A stretch of 64,000 nt of DNA from Actinomycetales bacterium SN12 (GTDB lineage Bacteria > Actinomycetota > Actinomycetes > Actinomycetales > Microbacteriaceae). Positions 55,088 through 64,000 of this stretch are shown piece after piece; position 1 is the first letter of the stretch, and every line of letters begins with the position of its first letter. The DNA lies in NCBI GenBank assembly GCA_002837415.1, contig PJCV01000003.1, positions 248,001 to 312,000 on the forward strand, written 5' to 3'. Both the position numbers and the translations under genes were made by a program. Under the pieces are notes generated by a model. It was not told the origin of the DNA and searched no databases. It worked only from the letters and a program-made list of their open reading frames with translations.

Positions 55088-56154
55088 AGAACGCGACCAC
55101 CGTCTTGCGAGACCTGATCCACAAGCCGTTCTTCTGGGGCATCATCGCGATCGTCGCGCTGCTGCTGCTGAATGTGCTGAAGGATCCCGGCTACCTCGCC
55201 CTGTCCGTCAACCCGAACAATGGCCATCTCGTCGGCAACGTCATCGACATCCTGCGCCAGGCCGCGCCGATCATGATGATCGCCATCGGCATGTCCCTCG
55301 TGATCGCCACCGCGGGCATCGACCTGTCGGTCGGCTCGCTCATGGCGGTCGCCGGCGCCGTGTCGATGGAGTTCCTGCGCAGCACCGGAGGCACCTCGGT
55401 GGGCTCCGCGCTCACCGCCGTCGGGCTGTCGCTCGCGATCACCGGGCTGCTGGGCGCCGTGAACGGCGTGCTCGTCGCGTATGTCGGGCTGCAGCCGTTC
55501 ATCGCCACGCTGGTGCTGATGCTCGCCGGGCGCGGCATCGCGAAGGTGATCACCGGCGGGCAGAACACCGCAGCCAGCAACGACGCCTACCGCTGGATCG
55601 CGAACGGCTACGTCATCGGCATCCCGGTCGTCTTCCTGCTCGCCCTGGCGATCGTGATCGCCGTCGGCTGGGTGGTGCGCCGCAGCGCCCTCGGCCTGAT
55701 GATCGAGGCGATCGGCATCAACCCCCGCGCGAGCCGCATGGCCGGCATCAAGCCGAAGGGCCTGCTGCTGACGGCCTACATCCTCAGCGGCGTGCTCGCC
55801 GGCATCGCCGGCGTGATGTCGGTGGGAAGCGTGATGACGGTCGACATCTCGCGCACCGGCTATCAGCTCGAGCTCGACGCCATCCTCGCCGTCGTCATCG
55901 GCGGGGCATCCCTGATGGGTGGCAAGTTCTCGCTCTCGGGCGCGTTCGTCGGCGCTCTGCTGATCGCCACACTCGACAAGACGGTGCTCTTCCTCGGCGT
56001 CTCGTCGTCGGCGACCCCCGCCTTCAAGGCGACGGTGATCATCGTCATCTGCCTGCTGCAGTCCGAGCGCGTGCGCGCCTGGTTCCGACGTCGTCGCACC
56101 TCGGCCCCCACTTCGCGCGCCGAGACGTCCGAGATGAAGGAGGTGGCGGCATGA
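55084..56154 (+). CDS. CUT2 sugar ABC transporter permease 1, AraW/YtfT-like
   Basis: The 356-residue permease belongs to the RbsC family, with about eight to ten helices. It has the conserved ATAGIDLSVGSLMAVAG near residue 75 and AIGINPRASRMAGIKP as the ATPase-contact loop. ELDAILAVVIGGASLMGGKFSLSGAFVG follows. Two different permeases in one CUT2 operon is the arrangement of ytfT-yjfF and araW-araZ. Starts and stops overlap with both neighbours (ATGA). Confidence 0.9.
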
Positions 56155-57188
56155 CCACCATGACCGCGACACCCGCTGCACCCTCCCGCGCGAGCCTCAC
56201 CGCGCGCGTGGGCCGTGCGATCACGGCGAACCCGTCGATCCTGCCGACCATCGCCTCGGTCGTCATCTTCGTCGCCATGATCGTCTACGGCGAGATCGCC
56301 TACGGGCGCATCGTGCAGGCGAGCACCCTGTCGAACCTGCTCATCAACAATGCGCACCTGATCGTGCTGGCCGTCGCGCTGACGTTCGTGATCCTCACCG
56401 GCGGCATCGACCTGTCGGTCGGATCGATCATCGCGTTCTCCTCGGTCGCGGGCGTCATGCTCGCCGGCGCCGGGTGGCCTCCGCTGCTCGTGGTCGTGGC
56501 GATGATCGCCATGGGCTCGGCCTTCGGGCTGTGCTCAGGGCTGCTCATCAGGTACTTCAACGTGCAGCCGTTCATCGCGACGCTCGCCATGATGTTCCTC
56601 GGGCGCGGCCTGGCATCGCTGCTGAGCACGAAGCCCGAGCGTCTCCCCGAGGACTCGCCGATTCGCTGGATGGGCGAGAAGATCAAGGTGATCGACGGCC
56701 CGAAGGTCAACGACCTCACGATCACCCCCTCGGTGATCGTCGCGGTCCTCGTCGTCGCGATCGCGTTCTTCGTCCTGCATCGCACCCGCACCGGTCGCAC
56801 GGTGTACGCGATCGGCGGATCGGAGAGCTCGGCGCTGCTGATGGGTCTGCCCGTGCACCGCAGCAAGATCCTGGTGTACGTGATCAGCGGCACGCTCTCC
56901 GGAGTCGCCGCCGTGCTCTACACGGCGCGCCTCGGCACGGCCCAGAACATCACCGGCATCGGGTGGGAGCTCGACGCGATCGCCGCTGCGGTGATCGGCG
57001 GCACGGTGCTCACGGGTGCTTACGGATACGTGCTCGGCTCCGTGGTCGGCGCGCTCGTGCTGGGACTGATGACCGTGCTCATCACCCGCGACGGGGGCAT
57101 CCCGCCCGAGATGACCACGATCATCACCGGCGGCATCCTGCTCGTCTTCGTGCTCCTGCAGCGCGCGGTGATCCGCAAGAAGGAGTAG
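56151..57188 (+). CDS. CUT2 sugar ABC transporter permease 2, AraZ/YjfF-like
   Basis: The 345-residue second RbsC-type permease contains LTGGIDLSVGSIIAFSSVAG near residue 80 and AIGGSESSALLMGLPVHRSK as the coupling loop. ELDAIAAAVIGGTVLTGAYGYVLGSVVGA follows. It forms a heterodimeric channel with the preceding gene product. ATG 56151 overlaps the preceding stop; AAGGAGGTGG supplies the ribosome site. A perfect 11-bp stem terminator follows 12 bp after its stop, ending the importer operon. Confidence 0.9.
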   Translation: MTTMTATPAAPSRASLTARVGRAITANPSILPTIASVVIFVAMIVYGEIAYGRIVQASTLSNLLINNAHLIVLAVALTFVILTGGIDLSVGSIIAFSSVAGVMLAGAGWPPLLVVVAMIAMGSAFGLCSGLLIRYFNVQPFIATLAMMFLGRGLASLLSTKPERLPEDSPIRWMGEKIKVIDGPKVNDLTITPSVIVAVLVVAIAFFVLHRTRTGRTVYAIGGSESSALLMGLPVHRSKILVYVISGTLSGVAAVLYTARLGTAQNITGIGWELDAIAAAVIGGTVLTGAYGYVLGSVVGALVLGLMTVLITRDGGIPPEMTTIITGGILLVFVLLQRAVIRKKE

Positions 57189-57200
57189 CGGTGCATCGGG

Positions 57201-57229
57201 TCGGCCGGCGGGGGATCTCCGCCGGCCGA
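57201..57229 (+). terminator. Terminator of the arabinose importer operon
   Basis: TCGGCCGGCGG (57201-57211) pairs perfectly with CCGCCGGCCGA (57219-57229) around a 7-nt loop, between the last permease and the next LacI gene. Confidence 0.82.
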
Positions 57230-57246
57230 GCCGTACACTCAGGACG

Positions 57247-58272
57247 GTGAGCGACGTGGATGCCATGGGCAGGCGGCCGGTCGGCGTGCGCGATGTCGCC
57301 GCTCGCGCAGGCGTCTCCCGGCAGACGGTGTCGCGCGTGCTCAACGAGCATCCCGAGGTCGCGGCCGAGACCCGCGAGCGCGTGATCGCGGCCATGGCAG
57401 AGCTCGGATATCGCGTCAACAACGCCGCCAGGGCGCTGGGCACCCGGCGGTCGCGCACACTCGGCGTGCTGGCATCCGACGCGCTGCAGTACGGGCCCTC
57501 GCGCAGCCTGGCGGCGATCGAGGCGAGGGCGCGCGGCGCCGGCTACTGGGTCAGCGCGGCGTTCGCCGATGCCGGCGATGCCGGCGCCGTCGTCGCCGCG
57601 GTGCAGCATCTCGTGTCGCAGGGGGTCGAGGGGATCGTCGTCGTGGCGCCGCACGTGCAGACCATGGATGCGCTGGATGCCCTGCAGATCGGCGTGCCGA
57701 TCGTCACGCTGCACGCCTCAGGGCGAGGTGCACGCGGGCTCTCGGTCGACCAGGCCGCCGGCGCACGGCTGGCCGTCGCCGCGCTCGCCGATGCGGGCCA
57801 CACGCGCATCGCGCATCTGGCCGGCCCCGCGGACTGGCTCGAGGCGGAGTCGCGCGCCGAGGGATACGCGCGGGAGCTCGCCGCCCGCGGCATGCCGAGC
57901 GGGCCGGTGATCGTGGGGGACTGGTCGGCGGCATCCGGACACGCGGCGGCGGCGACCGTGCGCGAGCTCGGCGTCACGGCTGTCTTCAGCGCGAACGACC
58001 AGATGGCGCTCGGCCTGATCACCGGCCTGCGCGAGGCGGGCCTCGATGTGCCGGGGGATGTGAGCGTGGTCGGCTTCGACGACGTGCCGGATGCCGAGCA
58101 CTACTGGCCGCCGCTGACCACCGTCCGGCAGGACTTCGACGAACTCGCTCGTCGTGCGGTGGCCGCGGTGATCGGCGAGGCGGCAGCGCCCCGCGACCCC
58201 GTGCGGCCCGTGCTGCGCGCGAGGTCATCGATCGCACCCCCGCGAGATGAGTCCGACGCCGCGGCCTGTTGA
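57247..58272 (+). CDS. LacI family transcriptional regulator of araDBA (fourth)
   Basis: The 341-residue product has the helix-turn-helix VGVRDVAARAGVSRQTVSRVLNEHPEVAA, with recognition helix QTVSRVLN. Its effector domain ends VSVVGFDDVPDAEHYWPPLTTVRQDF, closely parallel to the 49683 regulator. A perfect palindrome TGTGACCGGTCACA just after the gene points to control of araDBA. The GTG start is supported by TACACT (57234-57239) 7 nt before it, a leaderless layout; ATG 57265 is the alternative. It overlaps a TTGACC box that may be the -35 of the next operon. Confidence 0.86.
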   Translation: MSDVDAMGRRPVGVRDVAARAGVSRQTVSRVLNEHPEVAAETRERVIAAMAELGYRVNNAARALGTRRSRTLGVLASDALQYGPSRSLAAIEARARGAGYWVSAAFADAGDAGAVVAAVQHLVSQGVEGIVVVAPHVQTMDALDALQIGVPIVTLHASGRGARGLSVDQAAGARLAVAALADAGHTRIAHLAGPADWLEAESRAEGYARELAARGMPSGPVIVGDWSAASGHAAAATVRELGVTAVFSANDQMALGLITGLREAGLDVPGDVSVVGFDDVPDAEHYWPPLTTVRQDFDELARRAVAAVIGEAAAPRDPVRPVLRARSSIAPPRDESDAAAC

Positions 58273-58300
58273 CCGAAGCGCCGCTGCCGTGTCAGACTTC

Positions 58301-58314
58301 TGTGACCGGTCACA
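58301..58314. promoter_or_regulatory. LacI-family operator of the araDBA operon
   Basis: TGTGACCGGTCACA is a perfect 14-bp palindrome. It stands 27 bp downstream of TTGACC (58269-58274), a possible -35 box, and 36 bp before the araD start. Its centre ACCGGT equals that of the TGTTACCGGTAACA sites. Confidence 0.82.
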
Positions 58315-58349
58315 TAGACCGTTCCTCCCGTCGAGCCACCGAGGTGCCC

Positions 58350-59066
58350 GTGAGCAATGAAGCCCCCTTCACCCCCGAGGTGGAAGCCGCCATCCAGGTC
58401 GTGCGCGCCGACGTCGCGCGCCTGCACGCAGAACTCGTCCGCTACGGTCTCGTCGTCTGGACCGGCGGCAACGTCTCCGGCCGGGTTCCCGGCGCCGATT
58501 TGTTCGTGATCAAGCCGAGCGGCGTCGCGTACGACGATCTGGCTGCGAGCAACATGATCCTCTGCGACCTCGACGGCAACGTCATCCCCGGCAGTGAGGG
58601 CAGCGACCGGTCGCCGTCGAGCGACACCGCCGCGCACGCCTACGTGTACCGTCACATGCCCGAGGTGGGCGGCGTGGTGCACACCCACTCGACCTACGCG
58701 GTCGCCTGGGCGGCCCGCGGCGAGGAGATCCCCTGCGTGATCACGGCCATGGCCGACGAGTTCGGCGGGCCGATCCCCGTCGGGCCGTTCGCGATCATCG
58801 GCGACGACTCCATCGGCCGCGGCATCGTCGACACCCTCACCGGCCACCGCTCGCGCGCTGTGCTGATGCAGAACCACGGTCCGTTCACGATCGGAGTCGA
58901 CGCGAAGGATGCCGTGAAGGCGGCCGTCATGGTCGAGGATGTCGCCCGCACCGTGCACCACGCACGCGAGGCGGGACCGCTCATCCCCATCCCGCAGGAG
59001 GCGATCGACGCGCTCTTCGACCGGTACCAGAACGTGTACGGACAGAACTCGGACGCCCGCCGATGA
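58350..59066 (+). CDS. araD: L-ribulose-5-phosphate 4-epimerase AraD
   Basis: The 238-residue class II aldolase-fold protein has the zinc-binding histidines in GGVVHTHSTYA and VLMQNHGPFTIG. The phosphate loop is TGGNVSGRV..ADLFVIKPSGV. It converts L-ribulose 5-phosphate to D-xylulose 5-phosphate, the last step of the arabinose pathway. The frame is open upstream to 58269, but the palindromic operator would then be coding. GTG 58350, with GAGG in front, gives the usual family length, and GTG 58344 is also possible. It overlaps the kinase gene by ATGA. Confidence 0.9.
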   Translation: MSNEAPFTPEVEAAIQVVRADVARLHAELVRYGLVVWTGGNVSGRVPGADLFVIKPSGVAYDDLAASNMILCDLDGNVIPGSEGSDRSPSSDTAAHAYVYRHMPEVGGVVHTHSTYAVAWAARGEEIPCVITAMADEFGGPIPVGPFAIIGDDSIGRGIVDTLTGHRSRAVLMQNHGPFTIGVDAKDAVKAAVMVEDVARTVHHAREAGPLIPIPQEAIDALFDRYQNVYGQNSDARR

Positions 59067-60721
59067 CCCTTCGACAGGACTCAGGGACCCAGCTTCGACA
59101 GGGCTCAGGGACCCAGCTTCGACAGGACTCAGGGACCCCGCTTCGACGTGACTCAGGGACCCAGCTGGAGGCCATCCGCTCGGGCCGCACCGCGCTCGGC
59201 ATCGAGCTCGGCTCGACGCGCATCAAGGCGTGCCTCATCGACGCGGACACGCACGAGGTGCTCGCCACCGGCTTCCACGACTGGGAGAACAGGTTCGAGA
59301 ACCGCCTGTGGACCTACTCGCTCGACGCCGTGTGGACGGGCCTGCAGGAGGCGTACGCCGGTCTCATCGCCGACGCCCACGACCGCTACGGCGTCCGTCC
59401 GACCACGTTCGGCGCGATCGGCGTCTCGGCGATGATGCACGGCTATCTGCCGTTCGACCGATCCGGCGATCTTCTCGTGCCGTTCCGCACCTGGCGCAAC
59501 ACGAACACCGGCGCCGCCGCCGCGGAGCTGACCGAGCTGCTCGGCGTGAACATCCCGCTGCGCTGGTCGATCGCCCACCTGCGGCAGGCGCAGCTCGACG
59601 CCGAGCCGCACGTCGACGAGGTGCGCTTCTTCACCACTCTCGCCGGATACGTGCACTGGCAGCTGACCGGGCGCCGCGTGCTCGGCGTCGGAGACGCATC
59701 CGGCATGTTCCCGATCGACTCCGCCACCCGGGACTACGATCAGGCCCTCATCGAGCGCTACGACGCGCACACGGGCGGCGACCTGCGCGCGATGCTGCCC
59801 GAGGCGCTCGTCGCCGGCTGCGAGGCCGGCACGCTGACCGCCGCGGGTGCCGCGCTGCTCGATCCCACCGGCGCGCTGCAGCCGGGCATCCCGTTCTGCC
59901 CGCCGGAAGGCGACGCCGGAACGGGCATGGTCGCGACCAACGCCGTCTCGCCCCGCACGGGCAACGTCAGCGCGGGCACCAGCATCTTCGCGATGGTGGT
60001 GCTCGAGCGTCCGCTCGCCGAGGTGCACCACGAGCTCGACCTCGTGACCACCCCGGCCGGCGATGCCGTCGCCATGGTGCACTGCAACAACGGCGCCAGC
60101 GAGCTCGCGGCGTGGGTGGGCATGTTCGCCCGATTCGCCGAGGGATCCGGCACCCCGCAGTCGGCGGACGCCGTCTTCGAGACGCTGTTCCGAGAGGCGC
60201 TCGAGGGCGAACCGGACGCCGGCGGCCTGCTCGCCTACAACCACCTCGCGGGCGAGCCGATCGCCGGCACCGACGAGGGGCGACCACTGTTCGTGCGCAC
60301 GCCCGACAGCCGATTCACCCTCGCCAACGTCATGCGCGCCCAGCTCTACGGCGTGTTCGGCACGCTCGCACTCGGCATGCAGGTGCTCGCCGACGAAGGT
60401 GTGACGATCGAGCGGATGTTCGCGCACGGCGGCATCTTCCGCACCGCGGGTGTCGCGCAGCGCTTCCTCGCCGGAGCGCTGAACGCGCCCGTCGCGGTCG
60501 GCGACACGGCATCCGAAGGCGGGGCCTGGGGCATCGCCGTGCTCGCCGCGTTCGTCGGATCCGACCGGCCGCTGGGCGACCACCTCGCCGAGCGGGTCTT
60601 CGCCGACGCCGGCCTCCGCGTCGCCGAGCCGCTTTCCGAGGACGTCGCCGGGTACGCGGCCTACCTCGACCGCTACCGGGCCGGCATCGCCGTCGAAGCC
60701 GCCGCGATCGCCGCACTCTGA
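59063..60721 (+). CDS. araB: FGGY-family carbohydrate kinase, L-ribulokinase (AraB-like)
   Basis: The 552-residue product has both FGGY domains. [17 protein letters not shown] is the ATP-phosphate loop, near residue 45. [25 protein letters not shown] and [25 protein letters not shown] come later. Between araD and araA it should phosphorylate L-ribulose, although it is closer in style to xylulokinase-like FGGY proteins than to E. coli AraB. Its first 34 residues come from four 24-bp DNA repeats giving [12 protein letters not shown] units. No ATG, GTG or TTG start lies between them and the kinase core, so they should be translated. Confidence 0.88.
   Translation: MTLRQDSGTQLRQGSGTQLRQDSGTPLRRDSGTQLEAIRSGRTALGIELGSTRIKACLIDADTHEVLATGFHDWENRFENRLWTYSLDAVWTGLQEAYAGLIADAHDRYGVRPTTFGAIGVSAMMHGYLPFDRSGDLLVPFRTWRNTNTGAAAAELTELLGVNIPLRWSIAHLRQAQLDAEPHVDEVRFFTTLAGYVHWQLTGRRVLGVGDASGMFPIDSATRDYDQALIERYDAHTGGDLRAMLPEALVAGCEAGTLTAAGAALLDPTGALQPGIPFCPPEGDAGTGMVATNAVSPRTGNVSAGTSIFAMVVLERPLAEVHHELDLVTTPAGDAVAMVHCNNGASELAAWVGMFARFAEGSGTPQSADAVFETLFREALEGEPDAGGLLAYNHLAGEPIAGTDEGRPLFVRTPDSRFTLANVMRAQLYGVFGTLALGMQVLADEGVTIERMFAHGGIFRTAGVAQRFLAGALNAPVAVGDTASEGGAWGIAVLAAFVGSDRPLGDHLAERVFADAGLRVAEPLSEDVAGYAAYLDRYRAGIAVEAAAIAAL
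59069..59164. repeat. Four tandem 24-bp repeats in the kinase N-terminus
   Basis: Units 59069-59092, 59093-59116, 59117-59140 and 59141-59164 all begin CTTCGAC and contain CTCAGGGACC. They differ by one to three bases. Each encodes eight residues of the type LRQDSGTQ and keeps frame. They belong to the repeat family seen at 4112, 4201, 15461 and 21650. Confidence 0.92.
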
Positions 60722-60771
60722 ACCACGATTCGCCTGAACCGCCCATCCGGGCCGACACGCAAGGAACTCCC

Positions 60772-62295
60772 ATGACTCGCACGCCGCTCACCACCACCCT
60801 CGACGAGTACGAGGTCTGGTTCCTCACCGGCAGCCAGCACCTCTACGGCCCCGAGACCCTCGCCCAGGTCGCCGAGCAGTCGCAGCAGATCGCGCGCACT
60901 CTCGACGAGGCCGCCGAGGTGCCCGTGAGGATCGTCTGGAAGCCGGTGCTCACCGACTCGGCGTCCATCAAGCGCATCGCGCTCGAGGCCAACGCCGATG
61001 AACGGGTGATCGGCCTCGTCGCCTGGATGCACACGTTCAGCCCCGCGAAGATGTGGATCGCCGGCCTCGACGCGCTGCAGAAGCCGCTTGCGCACCTGCA
61101 CACGCAGGCCAACGTCGAGCTGCCGTGGGCCGACATCGACTTCGACTTCATGAACCTCAACCAGGCCGCGCACGGCGACCGCGAGTTCGGGTACATCCAG
61201 ACCCGCCTCGGCGTGCCGCGCAAGACGATCGTGGGGCATGCCTCCGACCCGCGTCTGCGCCAGGAGCTCGCGACGTGGCAGCGTGCCGCCGCCGGTCTCG
61301 CCGCTGCCCGCTCGCTGAAGCTCGCCCGCTTCGGCGACAACATGCGCTTCGTCGCCGTCACCGAGGGCGACAAGACCGAGGCCGAGCTGCGCTTCGGCGT
61401 GCAGGTGAACACGTGGGGTGTGAACGACCTGGCGGATGCCGTGGCCGCCGCCTCATCGTCGGACATCGATGCCCTCGTCGCCGAGTACGAGGAGCTGTAC
61501 GAGGTCGCTCCCGAGCTGCGCCGTGGCGGCGAGCGTCACCAGTCGCTGCGCGACGGCGCCGCCATCGAGATCGGTCTGCGCTCGTTCCTCGAGGAGGGCG
61601 GCTTCGGCGCCTTCACCACCTCGTTCGAGGACCTCGGCGCGCTGAAGCAGCTCCCGGGCCTTGCCGTGCAGCGGCTGATGGCAGAGGGCTACGGGTTCGG
61701 GGCCGAGGGCGACTGGAAGACCGCGATCCTCGTGCGCGTGGCGAACGTGATGGGCGCGGGGCTGCCCGGTGGGGCGAGCCTCATGGAGGACTACACCTAC
61801 GACATGACTCCCGGTGACGAGCTGATCCTCGGCGCGCACATGCTCGAGGTCTCGCCGTCGCTGACCACGAAGAAGCCGACCCTGGAGATCCACCCGCTGG
61901 GCATCGGCGGCAAGGACGACCCGGTGCGCCTGGTCTTCACCGCCGACCCGGGCCCCGCTGTCGTCGTCGCGCTGAGCGACATGCGCGACCGCTTCCGGCT
62001 CACGGCGAATGTCGTCGAGAACGTCGAGCCCCGCGCCGCCCTTCCGAACCTGCCGGTGGGTCGCGCGGTGTGGAAGCCCGCACCGGACTTCACCACCAGC
62101 GCGGCCGCATGGCTGACTGCCGGCGCCGCACACCACACGGTGATGTCGACCGCGGTGGGCATCGACGCGTTCCGCGACTTCGCCGAGATGGCCGAGGTCG
62201 AGCTGCTCGTCATCGACGAGTCGACGACGCTGCCCGGGTTCCAGAACCAGGTCCGCTGGAACGCGGCCTACCACCGCCTCGCGCAGGGCCTGTGA
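60772..62295 (+). CDS. araA: L-arabinose isomerase AraA
   Basis: The 507-residue product begins with the family signature [21 protein letters not shown]. The metal- and substrate-binding residues are in [30 protein letters not shown] and the late AAHHTVMS. It isomerises L-arabinose to L-ribulose with Mn2+ in the cytosol. The length (about 500) is normal. AAGGAA precedes the ATG, 50 bp after the kinase gene. It overlaps the epimerase gene by one base (TGATG). Confidence 0.95.
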   Translation: MTRTPLTTTLDEYEVWFLTGSQHLYGPETLAQVAEQSQQIARTLDEAAEVPVRIVWKPVLTDSASIKRIALEANADERVIGLVAWMHTFSPAKMWIAGLDALQKPLAHLHTQANVELPWADIDFDFMNLNQAAHGDREFGYIQTRLGVPRKTIVGHASDPRLRQELATWQRAAAGLAAARSLKLARFGDNMRFVAVTEGDKTEAELRFGVQVNTWGVNDLADAVAAASSSDIDALVAEYEELYEVAPELRRGGERHQSLRDGAAIEIGLRSFLEEGGFGAFTTSFEDLGALKQLPGLAVQRLMAEGYGFGAEGDWKTAILVRVANVMGAGLPGGASLMEDYTYDMTPGDELILGAHMLEVSPSLTTKKPTLEIHPLGIGGKDDPVRLVFTADPGPAVVVALSDMRDRFRLTANVVENVEPRAALPNLPVGRAVWKPAPDFTTSAAAWLTAGAAHHTVMSTAVGIDAFRDFAEMAEVELLVIDESTTLPGFQNQVRWNAAYHRLAQGL

Positions 62296-63218
62296 TGACG
62301 CCGGTCTCCGGACGTCAACTCTCCATCGCCGGCCACGGCTACGAGGCCGTGATCGCCAGCGTCGGCGCGACCCTGCGCACGCTGACCCACGAGGGGCGCG
62401 ACCTCGTCGTGCCGTTCGACGCCGACGAGGTGCGCCCGAACTACCGCGGCGCAACGCTGGCGCCGTGGCCGAACCGGATCGTCGACGGGCAGTACTCGTT
62501 CGCCGACGCAGAGCACCAGCTCGCGCTCACCGAGCCGTCACGCGGGCAGGCCCTGCACGGACTCGCAGCGTGGCTGGAGTTCGCCGATCAGGTCGTCGAG
62601 CCGGACCGGGTGGTGCTGACCGCGGTGATCGAGCCGCAGCTGGGCTATCCGTTCCGGGTGCAGGTCGAGGTGGAGTACCGTCTCCGGGTCGGCGGCCTGA
62701 CCCAGGTGGTCACCGGCCGCAACCTCGGGGCGGATGCCGCGCCCTGGGGCACCGGCCCGCACCCCTACCTGGTCGCCGATCGCTCCTCCCGCTCGGCCGT
62801 CGACGCGTGGACGCTCTCGCTGCCGGCATCCGAGGTCCTCACCGTGACCGACGACCGGCTGAGCCCGATCGCGGTCGAGTCGGTCGACCGGCATCCGCAG
62901 CGGGATTTCCGCACGCCGCGCACGATCGGCGACACGTTCATCGACCACGCCTTCACCGGGCTCACGCGCACCGACGGACTCACCGCCGTCGAGGTGCGTT
63001 CACCGGACGGCGGCGGCACGGCCGTGATCTGGGACCAGGCGTGCCCCTGGGTGCAGATCCACACCGCCGACACCCCCGCTGACGAGGCGACGCATCGGAT
63101 CGGCCTGGCTGTGGAGCCGATGACCTGCGCGCCGGATGCCTTCAACTCCGGCGCCGGCCTCGTCGTGATCGAACCGGGCGACGAGCACACGGCATCCTGG
63201 ACGATCCGCGCGCTCTGA
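62295..63218 (+). CDS. Aldose 1-epimerase family protein
   Basis: The 307-residue galactose-mutarotase-fold protein has the catalytic His pair in GQALHGLAAW and WGTGPHPYLVA. The catalytic Glu is in GLAVEPMTCAPDAFNSG. It interconverts the alpha and beta anomers of a sugar, by context probably L-arabinose, supplying the form used by AraA. The ATG overlaps the araA stop, so the four genes araD, kinase, araA and epimerase form one translational block. A long hairpin follows between it and the convergent kinase gene. Confidence 0.9.
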   Translation: MTPVSGRQLSIAGHGYEAVIASVGATLRTLTHEGRDLVVPFDADEVRPNYRGATLAPWPNRIVDGQYSFADAEHQLALTEPSRGQALHGLAAWLEFADQVVEPDRVVLTAVIEPQLGYPFRVQVEVEYRLRVGGLTQVVTGRNLGADAAPWGTGPHPYLVADRSSRSAVDAWTLSLPASEVLTVTDDRLSPIAVESVDRHPQRDFRTPRTIGDTFIDHAFTGLTRTDGLTAVEVRSPDGGGTAVIWDQACPWVQIHTADTPADEATHRIGLAVEPMTCAPDAFNSGAGLVVIEPGDEHTASWTIRAL

Positions 63219-63237
63219 CCTGCCCGGCCGACGCCGT

Positions 63238-63302
63238 GAGAAACCACATCGGGCATGAGACACCACGCGTGAACGTGAGTCTCATGCCGGATGTGGTTTC
63301 TC
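63238..63302. other. Long two-part hairpin between convergent genes (second GAGAC/GTCTC element)
   Basis: GAGAAACCACATC (63238-63250) pairs with GATGTGGTTTCTC (63290-63302). After a single G-G mismatch, GGCATGAGAC (63252-63261) pairs with GTCTCATGCC (63279-63288) and closes a 17-nt loop. The plan equals that of 6480-6548, with different stem sequence. It could terminate both convergent genes. Confidence 0.75.
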
Positions 63303-63321
63303 GGCGTGCCGAGACTGCCGG

Positions 63322-64000
63322 CTAGGGCAGGCGCGCGGCGTACTGCGCACGGATGCCGGGAACCGACGCCACAGGCACGGGAGCCACCCCGCCAGCAGTC
63401 CACCGCGGGCGCTCGCCGGTGAGCGCCCATGCCGCCTGAGCGGCGGCGCCGAGCGCCACGTACTCCTGCGGCTCGGGCACGACGACGGGAACGTCGAAGA
63501 CCTGCGCGGCGATCGTCTGCACGGCGCGGCTCTGCGCCGCGCCGCCGATCAGCAGGATGCGGGTCGGCGAGACCCCCTGCGCGCGGATCGCATCCAGACC
63601 GTGAGCCAGGCCGCAGAGCACGCCCTCGATTGCCGCGCGGGCAAGGTTCTCGCGGGTGGTGCTCGCCAGGGTCATGCCGAACAGGGTCGCGGTGGCGTCG
63701 GGCAGATTGGGCGTGCGCTCGCCCTCGAACCAGGGCTGCAGCACCAGCCCGCCCGCGCCGGGGGCGGCCTTCAAGGCGAGTTCGCTGAAGGTGGCGTGAT
63801 CCACTCCGAGCAGGGCGGCCGTGGCATCCATCACCCGGGCCGCGTTCAGCGTGGCGATGAGCGGAAGCCACCCACCCGCCGCGTCCGCGAACCCGGCCAC
63901 GGTTCCGCTCGCGTCGTGGGCCGGGGTGTCGGTGACCGCGAACACGGTGCCGGACGTCCCGACCGACACCACCGCATCTCCGCTGCGGGCGTCGAGACCC
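63322..64000 (-). CDS. Xylulokinase-like FGGY kinase (C-terminal part)
   Basis: The reading frame is open to the right window edge, so the N-terminal half is missing. The visible 225 residues start GLDARSGDAVVSVGTSGTVFAVTD. They continue with GLVLQPWFEGERTPNLPDATATLFGMTLASTT, the pattern of actinobacterial xylulokinases, and with LLIGGAAQSRAVQTIAAQVFDVPV and PQEYVALGAAAQAAWALTGERP. It would phosphorylate D-xylulose, connecting xylose to the same xylulose 5-phosphate made by AraD. It is convergent with the araDBA block. Confidence 0.85.
   Translation of the reverse strand, partial: GLDARSGDAVVSVGTSGTVFAVTDTPAHDASGTVAGFADAAGGWLPLIATLNAARVMDATAALLGVDHATFSELALKAAPGAGGLVLQPWFEGERTPNLPDATATLFGMTLASTTRENLARAAIEGVLCGLAHGLDAIRAQGVSPTRILLIGGAAQSRAVQTIAAQVFDVPVVVPEPQEYVALGAAAQAAWALTGERPRWTAGGVAPVPVASVPGIRAQYAARLP

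Noticed and set aside
58269..58349. Longer araD start at 58269
   Set aside because: It would make the perfect TGTGACCGGTCACA palindrome coding and add residues not found in the family; GTG 58350 with GAGG in front fits better.
59069..59164. Possible CRISPR-like array from the regular repeats
   Set aside because: Units are directly adjacent without spacers and are translated in the kinase frame.

Overview
The window is GC-rich DNA with dense, tightly packed genes and many ATGA, GTGA and TGATG start/stop overlaps. It carries a typical actinobacterial gene set, and the octamer-like words GGATGCC/GGCATCC are very frequent. These traits fit a member of the Microbacteriaceae, most likely Microbacterium; that assignment is inference from style and gene content, as no rRNA is present. 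I saw no tRNA, rRNA, CRISPR array, prophage or intact insertion sequence.

Region 1 (1-27,000) is mostly housekeeping. It holds the end of an enoyl-CoA hydratase-family gene, a glycosyltransferase, a heterodimeric ABC exporter with one degenerate ATP site, and a D,D-carboxypeptidase. A TPP riboswitch precedes a ykoE-ykoD-ykoC thiamine-precursor ECF transporter. Two SDR dehydrogenases, rlmN, a SixA-type phosphatase, a DUF4407 protein, an aldo/keto reductase, an ACT-domain protein, a Cds1-like PLP enzyme and an EamA transporter follow. The region ends with a GntR-controlled methylcitrate-cycle operon (prpD-prpB-prpC).

Region 2 (27,000-64,000) is a long carbohydrate-utilisation island centred on L-arabinose polymers. 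Block A (28,773-37,704) has a LacI regulator, a CUT1 sugar importer without its own ATPase, a cytosolic GH43, a DUF624 protein, a GH51 arabinofuranosidase and a lipoprotein GH43. Block B (39,276-46,488) has a second LacI regulator, a second CUT1 importer without ATPase, a second GH51, and a divergent alditol oxidase. Block C (46,800-57,188) has a wall-anchored multidomain GH43, a third LacI regulator with a paralogous CUT2 ATPase, and an AraUVWZ/YtfQRT-YjfF-like monosaccharide importer. Block D (57,247-63,218) has a fourth LacI regulator, then araD, an AraB-like kinase, araA and an aldose 1-epimerase. The edge holds part of a xylulokinase-like gene.

The blocks read as one pathway. Surface GH43 enzymes trim arabinan or arabinoxylan, oligosaccharides enter through the two CUT1 importers, and cytosolic GH43/GH51 enzymes release L-arabinose. 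Free arabinose enters through the CUT2 importer and is converted to D-xylulose 5-phosphate by AraA, the kinase and AraD. Each LacI gene can be paired with palindromic operators seen in the sequence: CTACAACGTTGTAA, TTACATCGATGTAA, TGTTACCGGTAACA-like and TGTGACCGGTCACA. This gives a four-regulator control scheme predicted directly from the DNA.

Other points of interest are a frameshift in an MFS transporter gene, an 80-nt three-way-junction leader before the wall-anchored GH43, and long two-part hairpins between convergent genes. A CTTCGACAGG..CTCAGGG repeat family also lies inside the ends of several coding sequences.
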